Part shown: piece after piece, positions 26,801-36,340 of the stretch
Position numbering within the stretch: the stretch's first letter is position 1
Layout of the letters: each line of letters begins with the position of its first letter
The notes under the pieces: model-generated
Seen by the model: the letters and a program-made list of their open reading frames with translations, nothing else
What the model was told of the DNA's origin: nothing
Database searches by the model: none
Assembly: GCA_934133195.1 (NCBI GenBank)
Contig: CAKPAZ010000003.1
Location: 20,564-84,563, forward strand
Source of the DNA: an uncultured Bacilli bacterium
GTDB taxonomy: Bacteria; Bacillota_I; Bacilli_A; ML615J-28; CAG-313
DNA: 64,000 nucleotides
Reading direction: 5' to 3'
Position numbers and translations under genes: made by a program

Positions 26801-29800
26801 ATTTAACTAGTATTGATTTTCCTGAAAATCTAATAATTATAAATGATTATGCTTTTTCTTCATTATCGAATATTTCCTATTATAATTTACCTTCTAGTTT
26901 AACTTCAATTGGTGAATATGCATTCAGTGACAATGAAAAGTTACAAGGAACTACAATCCCAGGCAATGTTGAAACTATAGGAAGATATGCCTTTAAAGGA
27001 AATTATAATTGTATAAATATTAATATTACAACACCATCTAAACTTGATAGATTACCATATGGAGTTTTCGCGTATACAGGAATCTATAGTTTTAGAATTC
27101 CTTCAAGTATTTCAAGTATTTCTCAAGATGTCTTTTTAGGATGTAATAATCTAGATTCCATCACCTTTGAAGAAAATAGTAAATTACAAGCAATTAGTGC
27201 TTACACATTCTCTGGATGTGATCAGTTAAGAGTAATTACTTTTGAAAATGGTTCTAACCTAGAAACCATTGAAGCCCATGCTTTTGAAGGCTTGAAAAAC
27301 TTAACAACTATTGATTTTGGTGATGCTAGTGTAAAAACAATTAGTAACTATGCTTTTAGATTTTGTACTTCATTACAAAATATTACGCTTCCTGAAACAT
27401 TAACATTTATTGGACGTTATGCCTTTTATGGTTGTAAATCCTTAACTAAATTAACTATCCCTTCATCAGTTGATTATATCGGAAGATATGCATTTAATCT
27501 TGCTTCATCATTAGATATTTACTTTGAAAGTGATACCTTACCTTCTAATATCCAAGAATACTGGGATAAAGGTATTAATAGTTATCACATAGGAGTTAAA
27601 GAAATTAAACAAGATGAAAATTTTGAATATGCTATATTAAGAAATAATACTATATCAATTATTAAATACCTTGGAAATGAAAAAACTCTTGATTTAACAA
27701 ACTTATCAATTGGAACTGTTTCATCTATTGGTGGTCATGCTTTCATGAATTCAAGTGTTGAAAGTATAGTTTTACCAGAAACATTAATAGAAATTCAATA
27801 TTATGCCTTCAAAAATTCACGTATTAAAACATTAATCATTCCTGATAGCGTTATAAGAATTGGCAATAATGCCTTTGAAGCATCAAGTATTGAAACAATT
27901 ACTATTAATGAAACAAGTAATTTAAAATATATCGATCAATATGCCTTTAGTTTATGTACTTCATTAAAGAGTATATATTTACCAAGTTCTTTAATTAAGC
28001 TTGGAACTGGAGCTTTTGAAAAGAGTTCACTAGAAACTGTAAACTTTGATGAAAATATTACTATAAATGAAATCCCTGAGGATTGTTTCTTAGGAACAAA
28101 ATTGGTAAATGTTGTTTTACCTAATACTGTTACATTAATTAATAACAGTGCGTTTAGAGAAGTAGAAACATTATTAAATATAACATTTGGAACATCTAAA
28201 CTTTCAATTTTATCAAATGCCTTTTATAATTCTGGCTTACAAGAAGTATATCTTCCTGAAAACATTGAATATGTTGGTGAATATAGTTTTGTAGGTTTAA
28301 AGAATTTAAAAGAATTTAAAGTAAGTGAAAATAATAAATATTATCAACAAATTGATGGTGCGTTATATACAAAAGATGGTAAAAAAATAATAGCCTACCC
28401 AGCTGGAAAAACGGGTAGCATTACGCTTCCAACGTCTATTGAAACAATTGGATTTGGAGCTTTTGAAAACTCTAGTTTAACAAACATAGAGTTTGGTGCA
28501 GAATCTAATATTTTAAATATTGGATATAGAGCGTTCTTTAACGCTAAAAATTTAGTAGAAATAACAATACCTGATAGTGTTATTTCCATAGATTATTATG
28601 CTTTTGCTAATTGTGATAGATTAGAAAGTGTAAATATCAGTGAAAACTCAAAATTAGCAGGAATTTATGAAGGTGCATTCTACGGATGTATTAACTTAAA
28701 ATACATCACTTTACCTGATACATTATATGTAATTAGTGATTACTGTTTCAGTGGATGCTCATCACTTACTCGTATACCTGTTAATGAAACATCTAGCTTA
28801 ATTGATATAGCTAGTTATGCCTTTGCTTACTCAGGATTAACCGAAGTAAATATTCCACTTTCAATAGTTAATCTTGGTGCATATAGTTTCAAAGGAATAA
28901 AAGCAACAACAATAGTAATTCCTTCTGAAAATCAAGAAATTCTCAAGATTGGTATTGGTGCCTTTGAAGAATGCGAATACCTAGAAGAAATTACATTACC
29001 ATTTATTGGTGGTAGCTTTGAAGATGAAACTAATTATTGGGTAGGATATGTATTTGGTGCTGGAACATATGAAGCTAACGAAGATTATCTACCTGATTTA
29101 TTAAAAAAGATTACTATCGATGAAGGTATAAAAGTAGTAAAAAACAATTCGTTTTATAATATTAAAAAATTAGAAGAAATTGATCTTCCTTATAGTTTGG
29201 AATTAATAAATGCTTATGCTTTCTATCTTTGTGAAAGTAGACATCAATTTAAAAGTTCGATATCATTGTCAGGTGATTTTCAAGATTTAAATATGAATTT
29301 GGGATCAAATCTATATGGAACATTGAATATAACGTCATTTGTCACTAGCCTAACTGTAGAAAAAATACAATTAGATTGTTATGATTTAACAAGTGTATCA
29401 TTACCTGCAACAAAGAGATTTCCATATTTTAAAAATTGTAACCGATTACAAGAAATTATTATTCCCGAAGGAACTGAAATTATAGCAGATGACACATGCA
29501 ATAGTAGCATAATAAAAGAAATTACATTACCTAGTTCTTTAAAATATATATATGATGAAGCTTTTGGAGGTTCGATATATATTTATAGAATTATCAATAA
29601 TAGTTCATTAGACATTAAACTTGGAGATAGATCATGTGGATGGGCAACTACCTACGCAAATGAATTAATTGATAAAGATGGTAACAAAATAGTATCAAAT
29701 GATGACTATAGTATAATTGATTATAATAACTTTAGATTTACATATAAAGATAATAAATATACTTTAGTAGACTATTTAGGATCTGAAGTAGATGTAGTAT

Positions 29801-32800
29801 TACCTGAATTTATATATGGAACTAGTTACGAAATAAATTTACAATACAATAGAAAACTAGAAAAAGTTGAAATTCCTAATACTTTTACAACTATTAATGA
29901 ATACGCATTTTATGATTGTTCTTCGTTAAAAACCGTTATTATTCCAGATTCAATAATCAAAATAGCATATTCTGCGTTTAGTAGCTGTGAATTATTAACA
30001 AATGTAAAACTTCCTAATTTTCTTGAAACTATTGAATCTTTTTCTTTTTCTGGTTGCGAATCTATAACATCAATTGTAATACCAAATTCTGTTAGTCGTA
30101 TAGGTAGATATGCCTTTAGAGATACATCAATTAAAGAAATAACAATTCCAAATTCAGTAAAAGAATTAGATGGTTTTCAGGATTGTAAATCGCTAGAAAC
30201 AGTTAATTTACCTGATACAGATATTATAATTTATGATGAGGCATTTAATAATTGTGAAAATTTGAAATATATTAAACTTGGCGCTAGAACTAAAATTAAT
30301 GGAAGTATTATCAATAGTAATGATTGTATACTTGATTTTAGTAATAGTGAAATTTACAATTATGATAATGGAATAACATATGATGAAACATTCAAAAAAA
30401 TTATATATGTCGATAAAAGAATTAAAGGTGAAGTAACTATTAAAGATGGAGTTGAATCGATTAGTAATGCTTTTTCTTATTGTAAAGATGTGACATCAAT
30501 AATATTACCGGATTCAATCACATCAATTTCAGAAAGTGCTTTTTCATATTGTACATCATTAACAACAGTTAAAATGTCAAGTAAAGTCACTAATATAGGT
30601 TCATACGCCTTTGAAAATTGTACATCACTTGTTGATATTGAATTGCCAAATACAATTGAGACGATTCATAGTTACGCCTTTAAAGATTGTACATCATTAA
30701 TAACTTTCAAAATTCCAAATTTAGTTACAAGTATAGAAGATTCTACTTTTTATGGATGTACATCATTAATTAATATTGAAATTTCCGAAACAGTTACGAA
30801 AATAGGGCAATCTGCATTTAATCAGTGTTCTTCATTACAAAGTATCGCAATACCAACATCAGTTACAAGTATAAATGTTTTGGCATTTGCTGGTTGCAAA
30901 TCATTAGTAGATATTGAAATTCCTGATTCAGTTACAGAATTAGGATGGGGAATCTTTTTAGGATGTAATTCACTAATCTCAGTAAAATTACCTAATTCAA
31001 TGGATAAAATTGGAGAATTCTTTTTTGAAGAATGTATATCTTTAGAAACAGTGGATATTCCAGCAGCAATCACAAGCATAGAACGTTTTGCATTTAATTG
31101 TTGTATATCATTAAAAAATATTATTTTACCAGATACAGTTAAGAGTATTGAAGATAGTGCATTTACTGATTGTATTTCGTTAAAAAATATTAAAATGTCT
31201 ACAAATATTACTAATATAGGAACTTTTGCATTTAATGGCTGTGTTTCATTAGTAGACATACAAATACCAGCTGGTATTACCAGAATAGAAAAATCAAGTT
31301 TTGATTCTTGTAGTTCATTAAAATCAATTACTTTGCCTGATACAATTAATGAGATTAGAGATTCAGCATTTAAAAATTGTACATCATTATCAAGTATAAC
31401 AATTTCAAATAATATAAATTATATTTCAAGTAATGCATTTTATGGATGTCAATTATTATTCACAGTTATCAATAATTCTGACTTAAAAGTTGGTTTCCAA
31501 AATTCAAGTGATGGTATTATTTTTGAATATGCTAAGAAAATAATTGAAAAGGATGGAACTATAAGATATTATAACGATGAAGAACTTGGTGATTTAAAAG
31601 ATACAGAGTATATTGTTAAAAATAATTTTAAATTTTCATATAATGGACTATTCTACATTTTGATAGAATATGAAGGAAATGAAACAAGTATAGTATTTCC
31701 TGAAAATATAAATGGTGAGAATTACTTCATAAATTTTTCTTCTGATTCAGTTAAAGAAATTAAATTTCCAGACAATTTAATTGAATTAAAAAGTTATTAT
31801 GTGATTAACGAACAAAGGTATTCGTTTACTAATAAAATTTATGGTAATAAACTCGAAACAATTGATTTTAATAATTTAACGAAAATAACACATAATTTAT
31901 TAGAAGATAATAGAAGTTTGGAAAATGTTATATGTAATAATGTTATTCGTATTGAGTATCAAGCTTTTGAATGGTGTCTTAATTTAAAAAGTGTTAAATT
32001 TTTAGAAACGCTTGAGGAAATAGAATCTAGAGCATTTTATAATTGTACATCGTTAACAACTATAACTATACCAGAATCAGTATCATATTTAGGTGGTGAT
32101 TCATTTGCCCATTGTTCAAATTTAATTGATGTAATTCTTCCTAAAAATATTAAATATTTTGCATCTAGTACATTTGATGACACTCCATATATGGAAAATA
32201 CTAAAGTTATAGATGGCGTTAAGCATTTAGGTAATTATATTATTGATATTGATAAAAATAAAACACAATTTTCATATGATCCGGGTTATCAAATTACAAA
32301 TAATGCCTTGAATGGTTGTACTAGAATAAAAGATTTTATATTAAATAAAACTGATAGTCAATTTATGGAAAGTGGGTTAAGATATTTAACAAATTTAGAA
32401 AAATTATATATTAATATAAATTTAGAAAATCCTATTAGAAACTATCTATATTCTTTCCCTGAAACTTTTAAAACTATTATTATTTCAAGTAGCGTTACAG
32501 AAGTAGTAGATAATCAATTTAATGGATTTAATGGTGTAATTTACGTTGATCAATATAAAGACAATGTAATGTGGGATTATGAACATCCAAATTGGAATGG
32601 AAATAATAAAGTTTATTATAAAGGTGAATGGATTAAAGCTTCATTTTATAATAATGATGATACAGAAATTACAACAGATTTCTATTTAGTTAATCAAATA
32701 ATTAGACAGCCAATAATGAAAGATTATGTTAAAGATGGAATCAATTACAAATTTATTGGTTGGGATACAGATGGTGATAATAAAGTTAATTCTTTGCCAG

Positions 32801-35800
32801 CAAATTCTAAAACTAATGTAACTGCTAAAGCAATATATGAAGAACAAATAAAGAACTACACTGTCACATTTATGGATAAAGATGGAGTAACAATTCTTGA
32901 ACAATTAAGTTTACCTTATGGTTCTACATTTACTTTAATAACACCAGCTGAAAAACAAGGTTATACTTTTGTTGGTTGGAGAGATTATCCAAAAGATTTA
33001 GTTGTAACTGAAGATTTAATAATATATTCTGTATGGACTCATAATGGAAATCATGAATATACAATTGATGAAGTAATTGATCCAACATGTACAGAGGCTG
33101 GATATACAAAACATATTTGTTCAATATGTAATGAATATTACATATCTGATTATGTAGATAAACTTGGTCATAACTTTACTCAAGAGGACATAGTAGATCC
33201 AACATGTACAGAAGATGGTTATACAAAACATACATGTTCAGTATGTGACTATACATATTCTGATAATTATGTTAATAAACTTGGTCATACATTTGGTGAT
33301 TACATAATTGATGAAGATCCTACATGTGAAAACTCAGGTTTAAAACATAAAGAATGTCATACATGTCAACATAAAGAAGAAGAAACAATTGCCCCATTAG
33401 GTCATAATTATGAAGAAACTGATATAGTTGAATCAACATGTACCCATGGTGGCTCAATAACATATACATGTACAAGATGTGAAGATGTTATAACATCATA
33501 CACAGATTTAAAAGATCATGAATATGTTAAAAAATATGTATCATTAACATGGTTAGAAAGACTATTAAAATTCTTAATTAAGATATTTTATGGAATAGAA
33601 AATGATAATGCATACTATTTTGAATGTGTTAATTGTAAACACATAATGACAGCGAATGAAAATCAAGCAAATTCATCTATTCAAGGCACTTGTTCACATG
33701 AAACCTGTGAATGGGTAGTAGTATTTACAAGTTGTGATGATAATGGATTAAAGACATATAAATGTACAAATTGTGATGAAGTACTTGAAATTGAATTATT
33801 AGATCCAATAGGTCATGATTTAGTACATCATGAAAAGTTAGATGCTACTTGTGAAGAAGCAGGACATGAAGCATATGATACATGTACAAGATGTGATTAT
33901 ACAACATTCAAAGAAATCCAAGCAGCAGGTCATACTTCAAGTGATTGGATTATTGACAAAAAATCTAACTGTACTGAAGATGGTTCAAAACATAAAGAAT
34001 GTACAGTTTGTCATAAAGTACTTAAAACAGAAGTTATAGATAAACTAGGCCATAATCTTGTTCATCATGAAAAACTAAATCCTACTTGTGAAGAAGCAGG
34101 ACATGAAGCATATGATACATGTACAAGATGTGACTACACAACATTTAAAGAGATTCCTTCAACAGGTCATACAACGAGTGATTGGATCATTGATAAAGAA
34201 TCTAACTGTACAGAAGATGGAACTAAACATAAAGAATGTACAGTATGTCATAAAGTTTTAGAAACAGAAGTTATAGAAAAACTTGGACACGATTTAGTAC
34301 ATCACGAAAAGTTAGATCCTACTTGTGAAGAAGTAGGCCATGAAGCATATGATACATGTACAAGATGTGACTACACAACATTCAAAGAAATCCCATCCAC
34401 AGGTCATACTTCAAGTGATTGGATTATTGACAAAGAATCAAATTGTACAGAAGATGGCTCAAAACATAAAGAATGTACAGTTTGTCATAAGATTTTAGAA
34501 ACAGAAGTTATAGAAAAACTAGGTCATAATCTTGTTCATCATGAAAAGTTAGATCCCACTTGTGAAGAAGCAGGACATGAAGCATATGACACATGTACAA
34601 GATGTGACTACACAACCTTCAAAGAAATCCCAGCAACCGGACATAGATCAAGTGATTGGATTATTGACAAAGAATCAAATTGTACAGAAGATGGCTCAAA
34701 ACATAAAGAATGTACAGTCTGTCATAAAGTACTTGAAACAGAAACAATAGATATGTTAGGCCATGATCTTGTTCACCATGAAAAGTTAGATTCTACTTGT
34801 GAAGAAGTTGGTCATGAAGAGTATGATACTTGTACAAGATGTGATTATACAACCTTCAAAGAAATCCCAGCAACTGGTCACACATCAAGTGAATGGATTA
34901 TTGATAAAGAATCAAATTGTACAGAAGATGGCTCAAAACATAAAGAATGTACAGTATGTCATAAAGTTTTAGAGACAGAAGTTATTGATAAACTTGGACA
35001 CGATTTAGTACACCATGAAAAGTTAGATCCAACATGTGAAGAGAATGGCCATGAAGCATATGATACTTGTACAAGATGTGATTATACAACCTTCAAAGAA
35101 ATTCCTTCAACTGGTCATACTTCAAGTGATTGGATTATAGATCAAAAATCAAATTGTACTGAAAATGGTTCAAAACACAAAGAATGTACAGTATGTCATA
35201 AAGTACTTGAAACAGAAATCATAAGTAAATTAGGACATGATTTAGTACATCATGAAAAACAAGATCCTACTTGTGAAGAAGCAGGCCATGAAGCATATGA
35301 TACATGTACAAGATGTGATTATACAACCTTCAAAGAAATATCTGCAACTGGTCATACATCAAGTGAATGGATTATTGACAAAGAATCTAACTGTACAGAA
35401 GATGGATCAAAACACAAAGAATGTACAGTATGTCATAAAGTACTTGAAACAGAAGTTATTGATAAACTTGGTCATAATCTTGTTCATCATGAAAAGTTAG
35501 ATCCTACTTGTGAAGAAGCAGGCCATGAAGCATATGATACTTGTACAAGATGTGATTATACAACCTTCAAAGAAATCCCAGCAACCGGACATACTTCAAG
35601 TGATTGGATTATCGATCAAGATTCTAACTGTACAGAAACTGGTTCAAAACATAAAGAATGTACAGTATGTCATAAAGCACTTGAAACAGAAGTTATAGAA
35701 AAACTAGGACATGATTTAGTACATCATGAAAAACTAGATCCAACTTGTGAAGAAGTAGGCCATGAAGCATACGATACATGTACAAGATGTGATTATACAA

Positions 35801-36282
35801 CTTTCATAGAAATTCCTTCAACAGGTCATACAACAAGTGAATGGATAGTGGATGTTGAGGCTACTTGTACTGAAACTGGTTCAAAACACAAAGAATGTAC
35901 AGTTTGTCATAAAGTTTTAGAGACAGAAATTCTTGAAAAACTAGGACATAATCTTGTTCATCATGAAAAGTTAGATGCTACTTGTGAAGAAGTAGGACAT
36001 GAAGCATATGACACATGTACAAGATGTGATTATACAACATTTAAAGAAATCCCATCCACAGGACATACAACAAGTGAATGGATAGTAGATGTTGAGCCTA
36101 CTCATAAAAAGGAAGGTTCAAAGCATAAAGAATGTACAACCTGTCATAAAGTTTTAGAGACTGAAACAATCAGTAAGATTTCTAGTAAATGCTGTAACAT
36201 TAGTTCAAATTCAGTAGTAATATTTACTCTTATATCAATTTGTAGTTTAATGACTTTTGTTATAAGACGTAAAAAATATTAG
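23878..36282 (+). CDS. Giant membrane-anchored subtilase with BspA leucine-rich repeats and Cys-rich tandem repeats
   Basis: 4134 residues, ribosome binding site GAGGAGG. Order: signal segment (~7-24, no lipobox); a prodomain-like region (~40-110); a peptidase S8 domain with an intact set Asp169 (VIDTGID), His217 (GHGTAV), Asn309 (AAGNES) and Ser371 (SGTSFSAP); an InlB-like repeat (~430-500); BspA-type leucine-rich repeats (~515-2880) in four blocks, each opened by a beta segment of the form F-Y-Y-L-Y-G (~510, ~1245, ~1950, ~2585); two InlB-like repeats (~2920-3050); Cys/His modules of ~40 residues (~3058-3215); ten 79-residue Cys-rich repeats (3312-4101); a C-terminal helix (VVIFTLISICSLMTFVI) and RRKKY, a membrane anchor. 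Likely a cell-surface adhesin with protease activity. It has no LPxTG motif. Confidence 0.9.
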   Translation: MKNKILRIFTAVLLLTTILVVTLSSYKKKDDYEDNKPTIQEDLNKYAGSYDIHKIVLQNTNEVTAKKLAERFNAKLRITSDGSYATLTLPDDITINDIVKSNKNRDILSLIAPDYKATLSELTEERTTNFPTVSVEDEYYDLQTYLKYLNLQDVWKNYKGSGKTIAVIDTGIDTDHPEFAGRISEYSYNATLDKIVKDCVNEDGSYDWSIIEDEQGHGTAVSGVIAASMNNEIGIAGIAPEAKILTIKAECDKNGNFKNTSDLVFGLYYAIEQNVDVVNMSFGSPVNVFSTPAKLAVDSDIVCIAAAGNESTAKLTYPAADENVIGVGALADNSWELASYSNYGDNTDVVAPGTVYTTYLNGTYKTMSGTSFSAPIVSSLIALFYNHYMTTDYAKEVLYAASYDLESKGKDFYFGYGAVDASALILEEKGTVTFNYLTDEINPTTQIFIKNHPLQNIPQPERLYSVFDGWYYDINCKDEIDLYVDAWTSDLTLYCSWGNEDDVLPYTYTTLDDNSIEITSYIGKRKYITIPEYIDNKKVTSIGRSAFANNTKLVNVNLPSGLKSIKDYAFDGCINIKNFEIPSSVISIGINAFRNNISLYNINFLSDSKLEVIDEYAFINCSSLTRFDIPKNVKYNEENNYFTGSAFVGCTNLRQVNASRDSKYLTSINGVLYNKASSTIILYPAGLSNETYDLPTSVTKLGKYSFAFSNIDTIDLKNVTAINSNAFESSRIRKITLSDKVTTLGSFAFINSQINDITLGHGLKALESGTFRQCNNLYSITIPNSIVYIRGPIGAFFESSLTDITFEEESKLLLIDDYTFANSNLHKIEIPSSVVKIGMSAFYGCSNLTEVIINNDSALSVIDENAFSYTSIKTINLTSHLYTIGAGAFFATKLEEVTIPSSVNQIYGSSFAGNIYLKNIFVSPDNKMLTSIDGVVYTKDYSTLFAYPAGKDLSSYTIDGRVTEIGEYAFYGACNLTSIDFPENLIIINDYAFSSLSNISYYNLPSSLTSIGEYAFSDNEKLQGTTIPGNVETIGRYAFKGNYNCININITTPSKLDRLPYGVFAYTGIYSFRIPSSISSISQDVFLGCNNLDSITFEENSKLQAISAYTFSGCDQLRVITFENGSNLETIEAHAFEGLKNLTTIDFGDASVKTISNYAFRFCTSLQNITLPETLTFIGRYAFYGCKSLTKLTIPSSVDYIGRYAFNLASSLDIYFESDTLPSNIQEYWDKGINSYHIGVKEIKQDENFEYAILRNNTISIIKYLGNEKTLDLTNLSIGTVSSIGGHAFMNSSVESIVLPETLIEIQYYAFKNSRIKTLIIPDSVIRIGNNAFEASSIETITINETSNLKYIDQYAFSLCTSLKSIYLPSSLIKLGTGAFEKSSLETVNFDENITINEIPEDCFLGTKLVNVVLPNTVTLINNSAFREVETLLNITFGTSKLSILSNAFYNSGLQEVYLPENIEYVGEYSFVGLKNLKEFKVSENNKYYQQIDGALYTKDGKKIIAYPAGKTGSITLPTSIETIGFGAFENSSLTNIEFGAESNILNIGYRAFFNAKNLVEITIPDSVISIDYYAFANCDRLESVNISENSKLAGIYEGAFYGCINLKYITLPDTLYVISDYCFSGCSSLTRIPVNETSSLIDIASYAFAYSGLTEVNIPLSIVNLGAYSFKGIKATTIVIPSENQEILKIGIGAFEECEYLEEITLPFIGGSFEDETNYWVGYVFGAGTYEANEDYLPDLLKKITIDEGIKVVKNNSFYNIKKLEEIDLPYSLELINAYAFYLCESRHQFKSSISLSGDFQDLNMNLGSNLYGTLNITSFVTSLTVEKIQLDCYDLTSVSLPATKRFPYFKNCNRLQEIIIPEGTEIIADDTCNSSIIKEITLPSSLKYIYDEAFGGSIYIYRIINNSSLDIKLGDRSCGWATTYANELIDKDGNKIVSNDDYSIIDYNNFRFTYKDNKYTLVDYLGSEVDVVLPEFIYGTSYEINLQYNRKLEKVEIPNTFTTINEYAFYDCSSLKTVIIPDSIIKIAYSAFSSCELLTNVKLPNFLETIESFSFSGCESITSIVIPNSVSRIGRYAFRDTSIKEITIPNSVKELDGFQDCKSLETVNLPDTDIIIYDEAFNNCENLKYIKLGARTKINGSIINSNDCILDFSNSEIYNYDNGITYDETFKKIIYVDKRIKGEVTIKDGVESISNAFSYCKDVTSIILPDSITSISESAFSYCTSLTTVKMSSKVTNIGSYAFENCTSLVDIELPNTIETIHSYAFKDCTSLITFKIPNLVTSIEDSTFYGCTSLINIEISETVTKIGQSAFNQCSSLQSIAIPTSVTSINVLAFAGCKSLVDIEIPDSVTELGWGIFLGCNSLISVKLPNSMDKIGEFFFEECISLETVDIPAAITSIERFAFNCCISLKNIILPDTVKSIEDSAFTDCISLKNIKMSTNITNIGTFAFNGCVSLVDIQIPAGITRIEKSSFDSCSSLKSITLPDTINEIRDSAFKNCTSLSSITISNNINYISSNAFYGCQLLFTVINNSDLKVGFQNSSDGIIFEYAKKIIEKDGTIRYYNDEELGDLKDTEYIVKNNFKFSYNGLFYILIEYEGNETSIVFPENINGENYFINFSSDSVKEIKFPDNLIELKSYYVINEQRYSFTNKIYGNKLETIDFNNLTKITHNLLEDNRSLENVICNNVIRIEYQAFEWCLNLKSVKFLETLEEIESRAFYNCTSLTTITIPESVSYLGGDSFAHCSNLIDVILPKNIKYFASSTFDDTPYMENTKVIDGVKHLGNYIIDIDKNKTQFSYDPGYQITNNALNGCTRIKDFILNKTDSQFMESGLRYLTNLEKLYININLENPIRNYLYSFPETFKTIIISSSVTEVVDNQFNGFNGVIYVDQYKDNVMWDYEHPNWNGNNKVYYKGEWIKASFYNNDDTEITTDFYLVNQIIRQPIMKDYVKDGINYKFIGWDTDGDNKVNSLPANSKTNVTAKAIYEEQIKNYTVTFMDKDGVTILEQLSLPYGSTFTLITPAEKQGYTFVGWRDYPKDLVVTEDLIIYSVWTHNGNHEYTIDEVIDPTCTEAGYTKHICSICNEYYISDYVDKLGHNFTQEDIVDPTCTEDGYTKHTCSVCDYTYSDNYVNKLGHTFGDYIIDEDPTCENSGLKHKECHTCQHKEEETIAPLGHNYEETDIVESTCTHGGSITYTCTRCEDVITSYTDLKDHEYVKKYVSLTWLERLLKFLIKIFYGIENDNAYYFECVNCKHIMTANENQANSSIQGTCSHETCEWVVVFTSCDDNGLKTYKCTNCDEVLEIELLDPIGHDLVHHEKLDATCEEAGHEAYDTCTRCDYTTFKEIQAAGHTSSDWIIDKKSNCTEDGSKHKECTVCHKVLKTEVIDKLGHNLVHHEKLNPTCEEAGHEAYDTCTRCDYTTFKEIPSTGHTTSDWIIDKESNCTEDGTKHKECTVCHKVLETEVIEKLGHDLVHHEKLDPTCEEVGHEAYDTCTRCDYTTFKEIPSTGHTSSDWIIDKESNCTEDGSKHKECTVCHKILETEVIEKLGHNLVHHEKLDPTCEEAGHEAYDTCTRCDYTTFKEIPATGHRSSDWIIDKESNCTEDGSKHKECTVCHKVLETETIDMLGHDLVHHEKLDSTCEEVGHEEYDTCTRCDYTTFKEIPATGHTSSEWIIDKESNCTEDGSKHKECTVCHKVLETEVIDKLGHDLVHHEKLDPTCEENGHEAYDTCTRCDYTTFKEIPSTGHTSSDWIIDQKSNCTENGSKHKECTVCHKVLETEIISKLGHDLVHHEKQDPTCEEAGHEAYDTCTRCDYTTFKEISATGHTSSEWIIDKESNCTEDGSKHKECTVCHKVLETEVIDKLGHNLVHHEKLDPTCEEAGHEAYDTCTRCDYTTFKEIPATGHTSSDWIIDQDSNCTETGSKHKECTVCHKALETEVIEKLGHDLVHHEKLDPTCEEVGHEAYDTCTRCDYTTFIEIPSTGHTTSEWIVDVEATCTETGSKHKECTVCHKVLETEILEKLGHNLVHHEKLDATCEEVGHEAYDTCTRCDYTTFKEIPSTGHTTSEWIVDVEPTHKKEGSKHKECTTCHKVLETETISKISSKCCNISSNSVVIFTLISICSLMTFVIRRKKY
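30481..31449 (+). repeat. Regular 69-bp leucine-rich repeat block inside the giant gene
   Basis: The conserved Cys codon recurs every 69 bp from 30481 to 31447 (15 positions, no indels). Each unit encodes 23 residues of the form C-SL--I-IP--V--I---AF--. It is the most regular stretch of the BspA array; earlier blocks vary in unit length. Confidence 0.8.
33049..33525 (+). repeat. Degenerate ~40-residue Cys/His modules before the main array
   Basis: Four diverged units of the type GH-----DPTC-E-GY--H-C--C are encoded here (DPTCTEAGYTKHICSIC, DPTCTEDGYTKHTCSVC and two weaker ones). They match half of the later 79-residue unit and look like its ancestral form. Confidence 0.7.
33811..36180 (+). 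repeat. Ten tandem 237-bp repeats (79-residue Cys-rich units)
   Basis: Ten units of exactly 237 bp run end to end without indels (unit 1 at 33811, unit 2 at 34048, unit 10 at 35944). Each encodes LVHHEK, CEE-GHEAYDTCTRCDYTTF, SDWI-D, CTE-GSKHKECTVCHKVLETE, giving two CxxC pairs per unit. The last unit has lost one Cys (EPTHKKEG). The first nine residues occur in two codon variants (HN with CTTGTT, HD with TTAGTA), partly alternating. Confidence 0.93.
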
Positions 36283-36287
36283 AATAT

Positions 36288-36340
36288 AAAAAAAGCCCTT
36301 AAGTTAACAAGTTCATGACTTGAAAACTTAAGGGTTTTTT
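36288..36340. terminator. Bidirectional terminator, copy 2 of the repeated 36-bp stem-loop
   Basis: AAGCCCTTAAGTT pairs with AACTTAAGGGTTT around an inner CAAGT/ACTTG hairpin. It has seven T on the plus side and seven A upstream, which become T on the minus strand. It sits between the convergent giant gene and nrdG. Confidence 0.88.

Noticed and set aside
30822..31259. Minus-strand reading frame inside the giant gene
   Set aside because: It mirrors the periodic leucine-rich repeats of the plus strand, has no ribosome binding site or family match.
33811..36180. CRISPR array or intergenic satellite
   Set aside because: The repeats are 237 bp, contiguous without spacers, in one reading frame, and encode similar residues in each unit.
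23703..36340. The two 36-bp repeats as insertion-sequence ends
   Set aside because: They are direct rather than inverted copies, each internally palindromic with T tracts, and no transposase lies between them.
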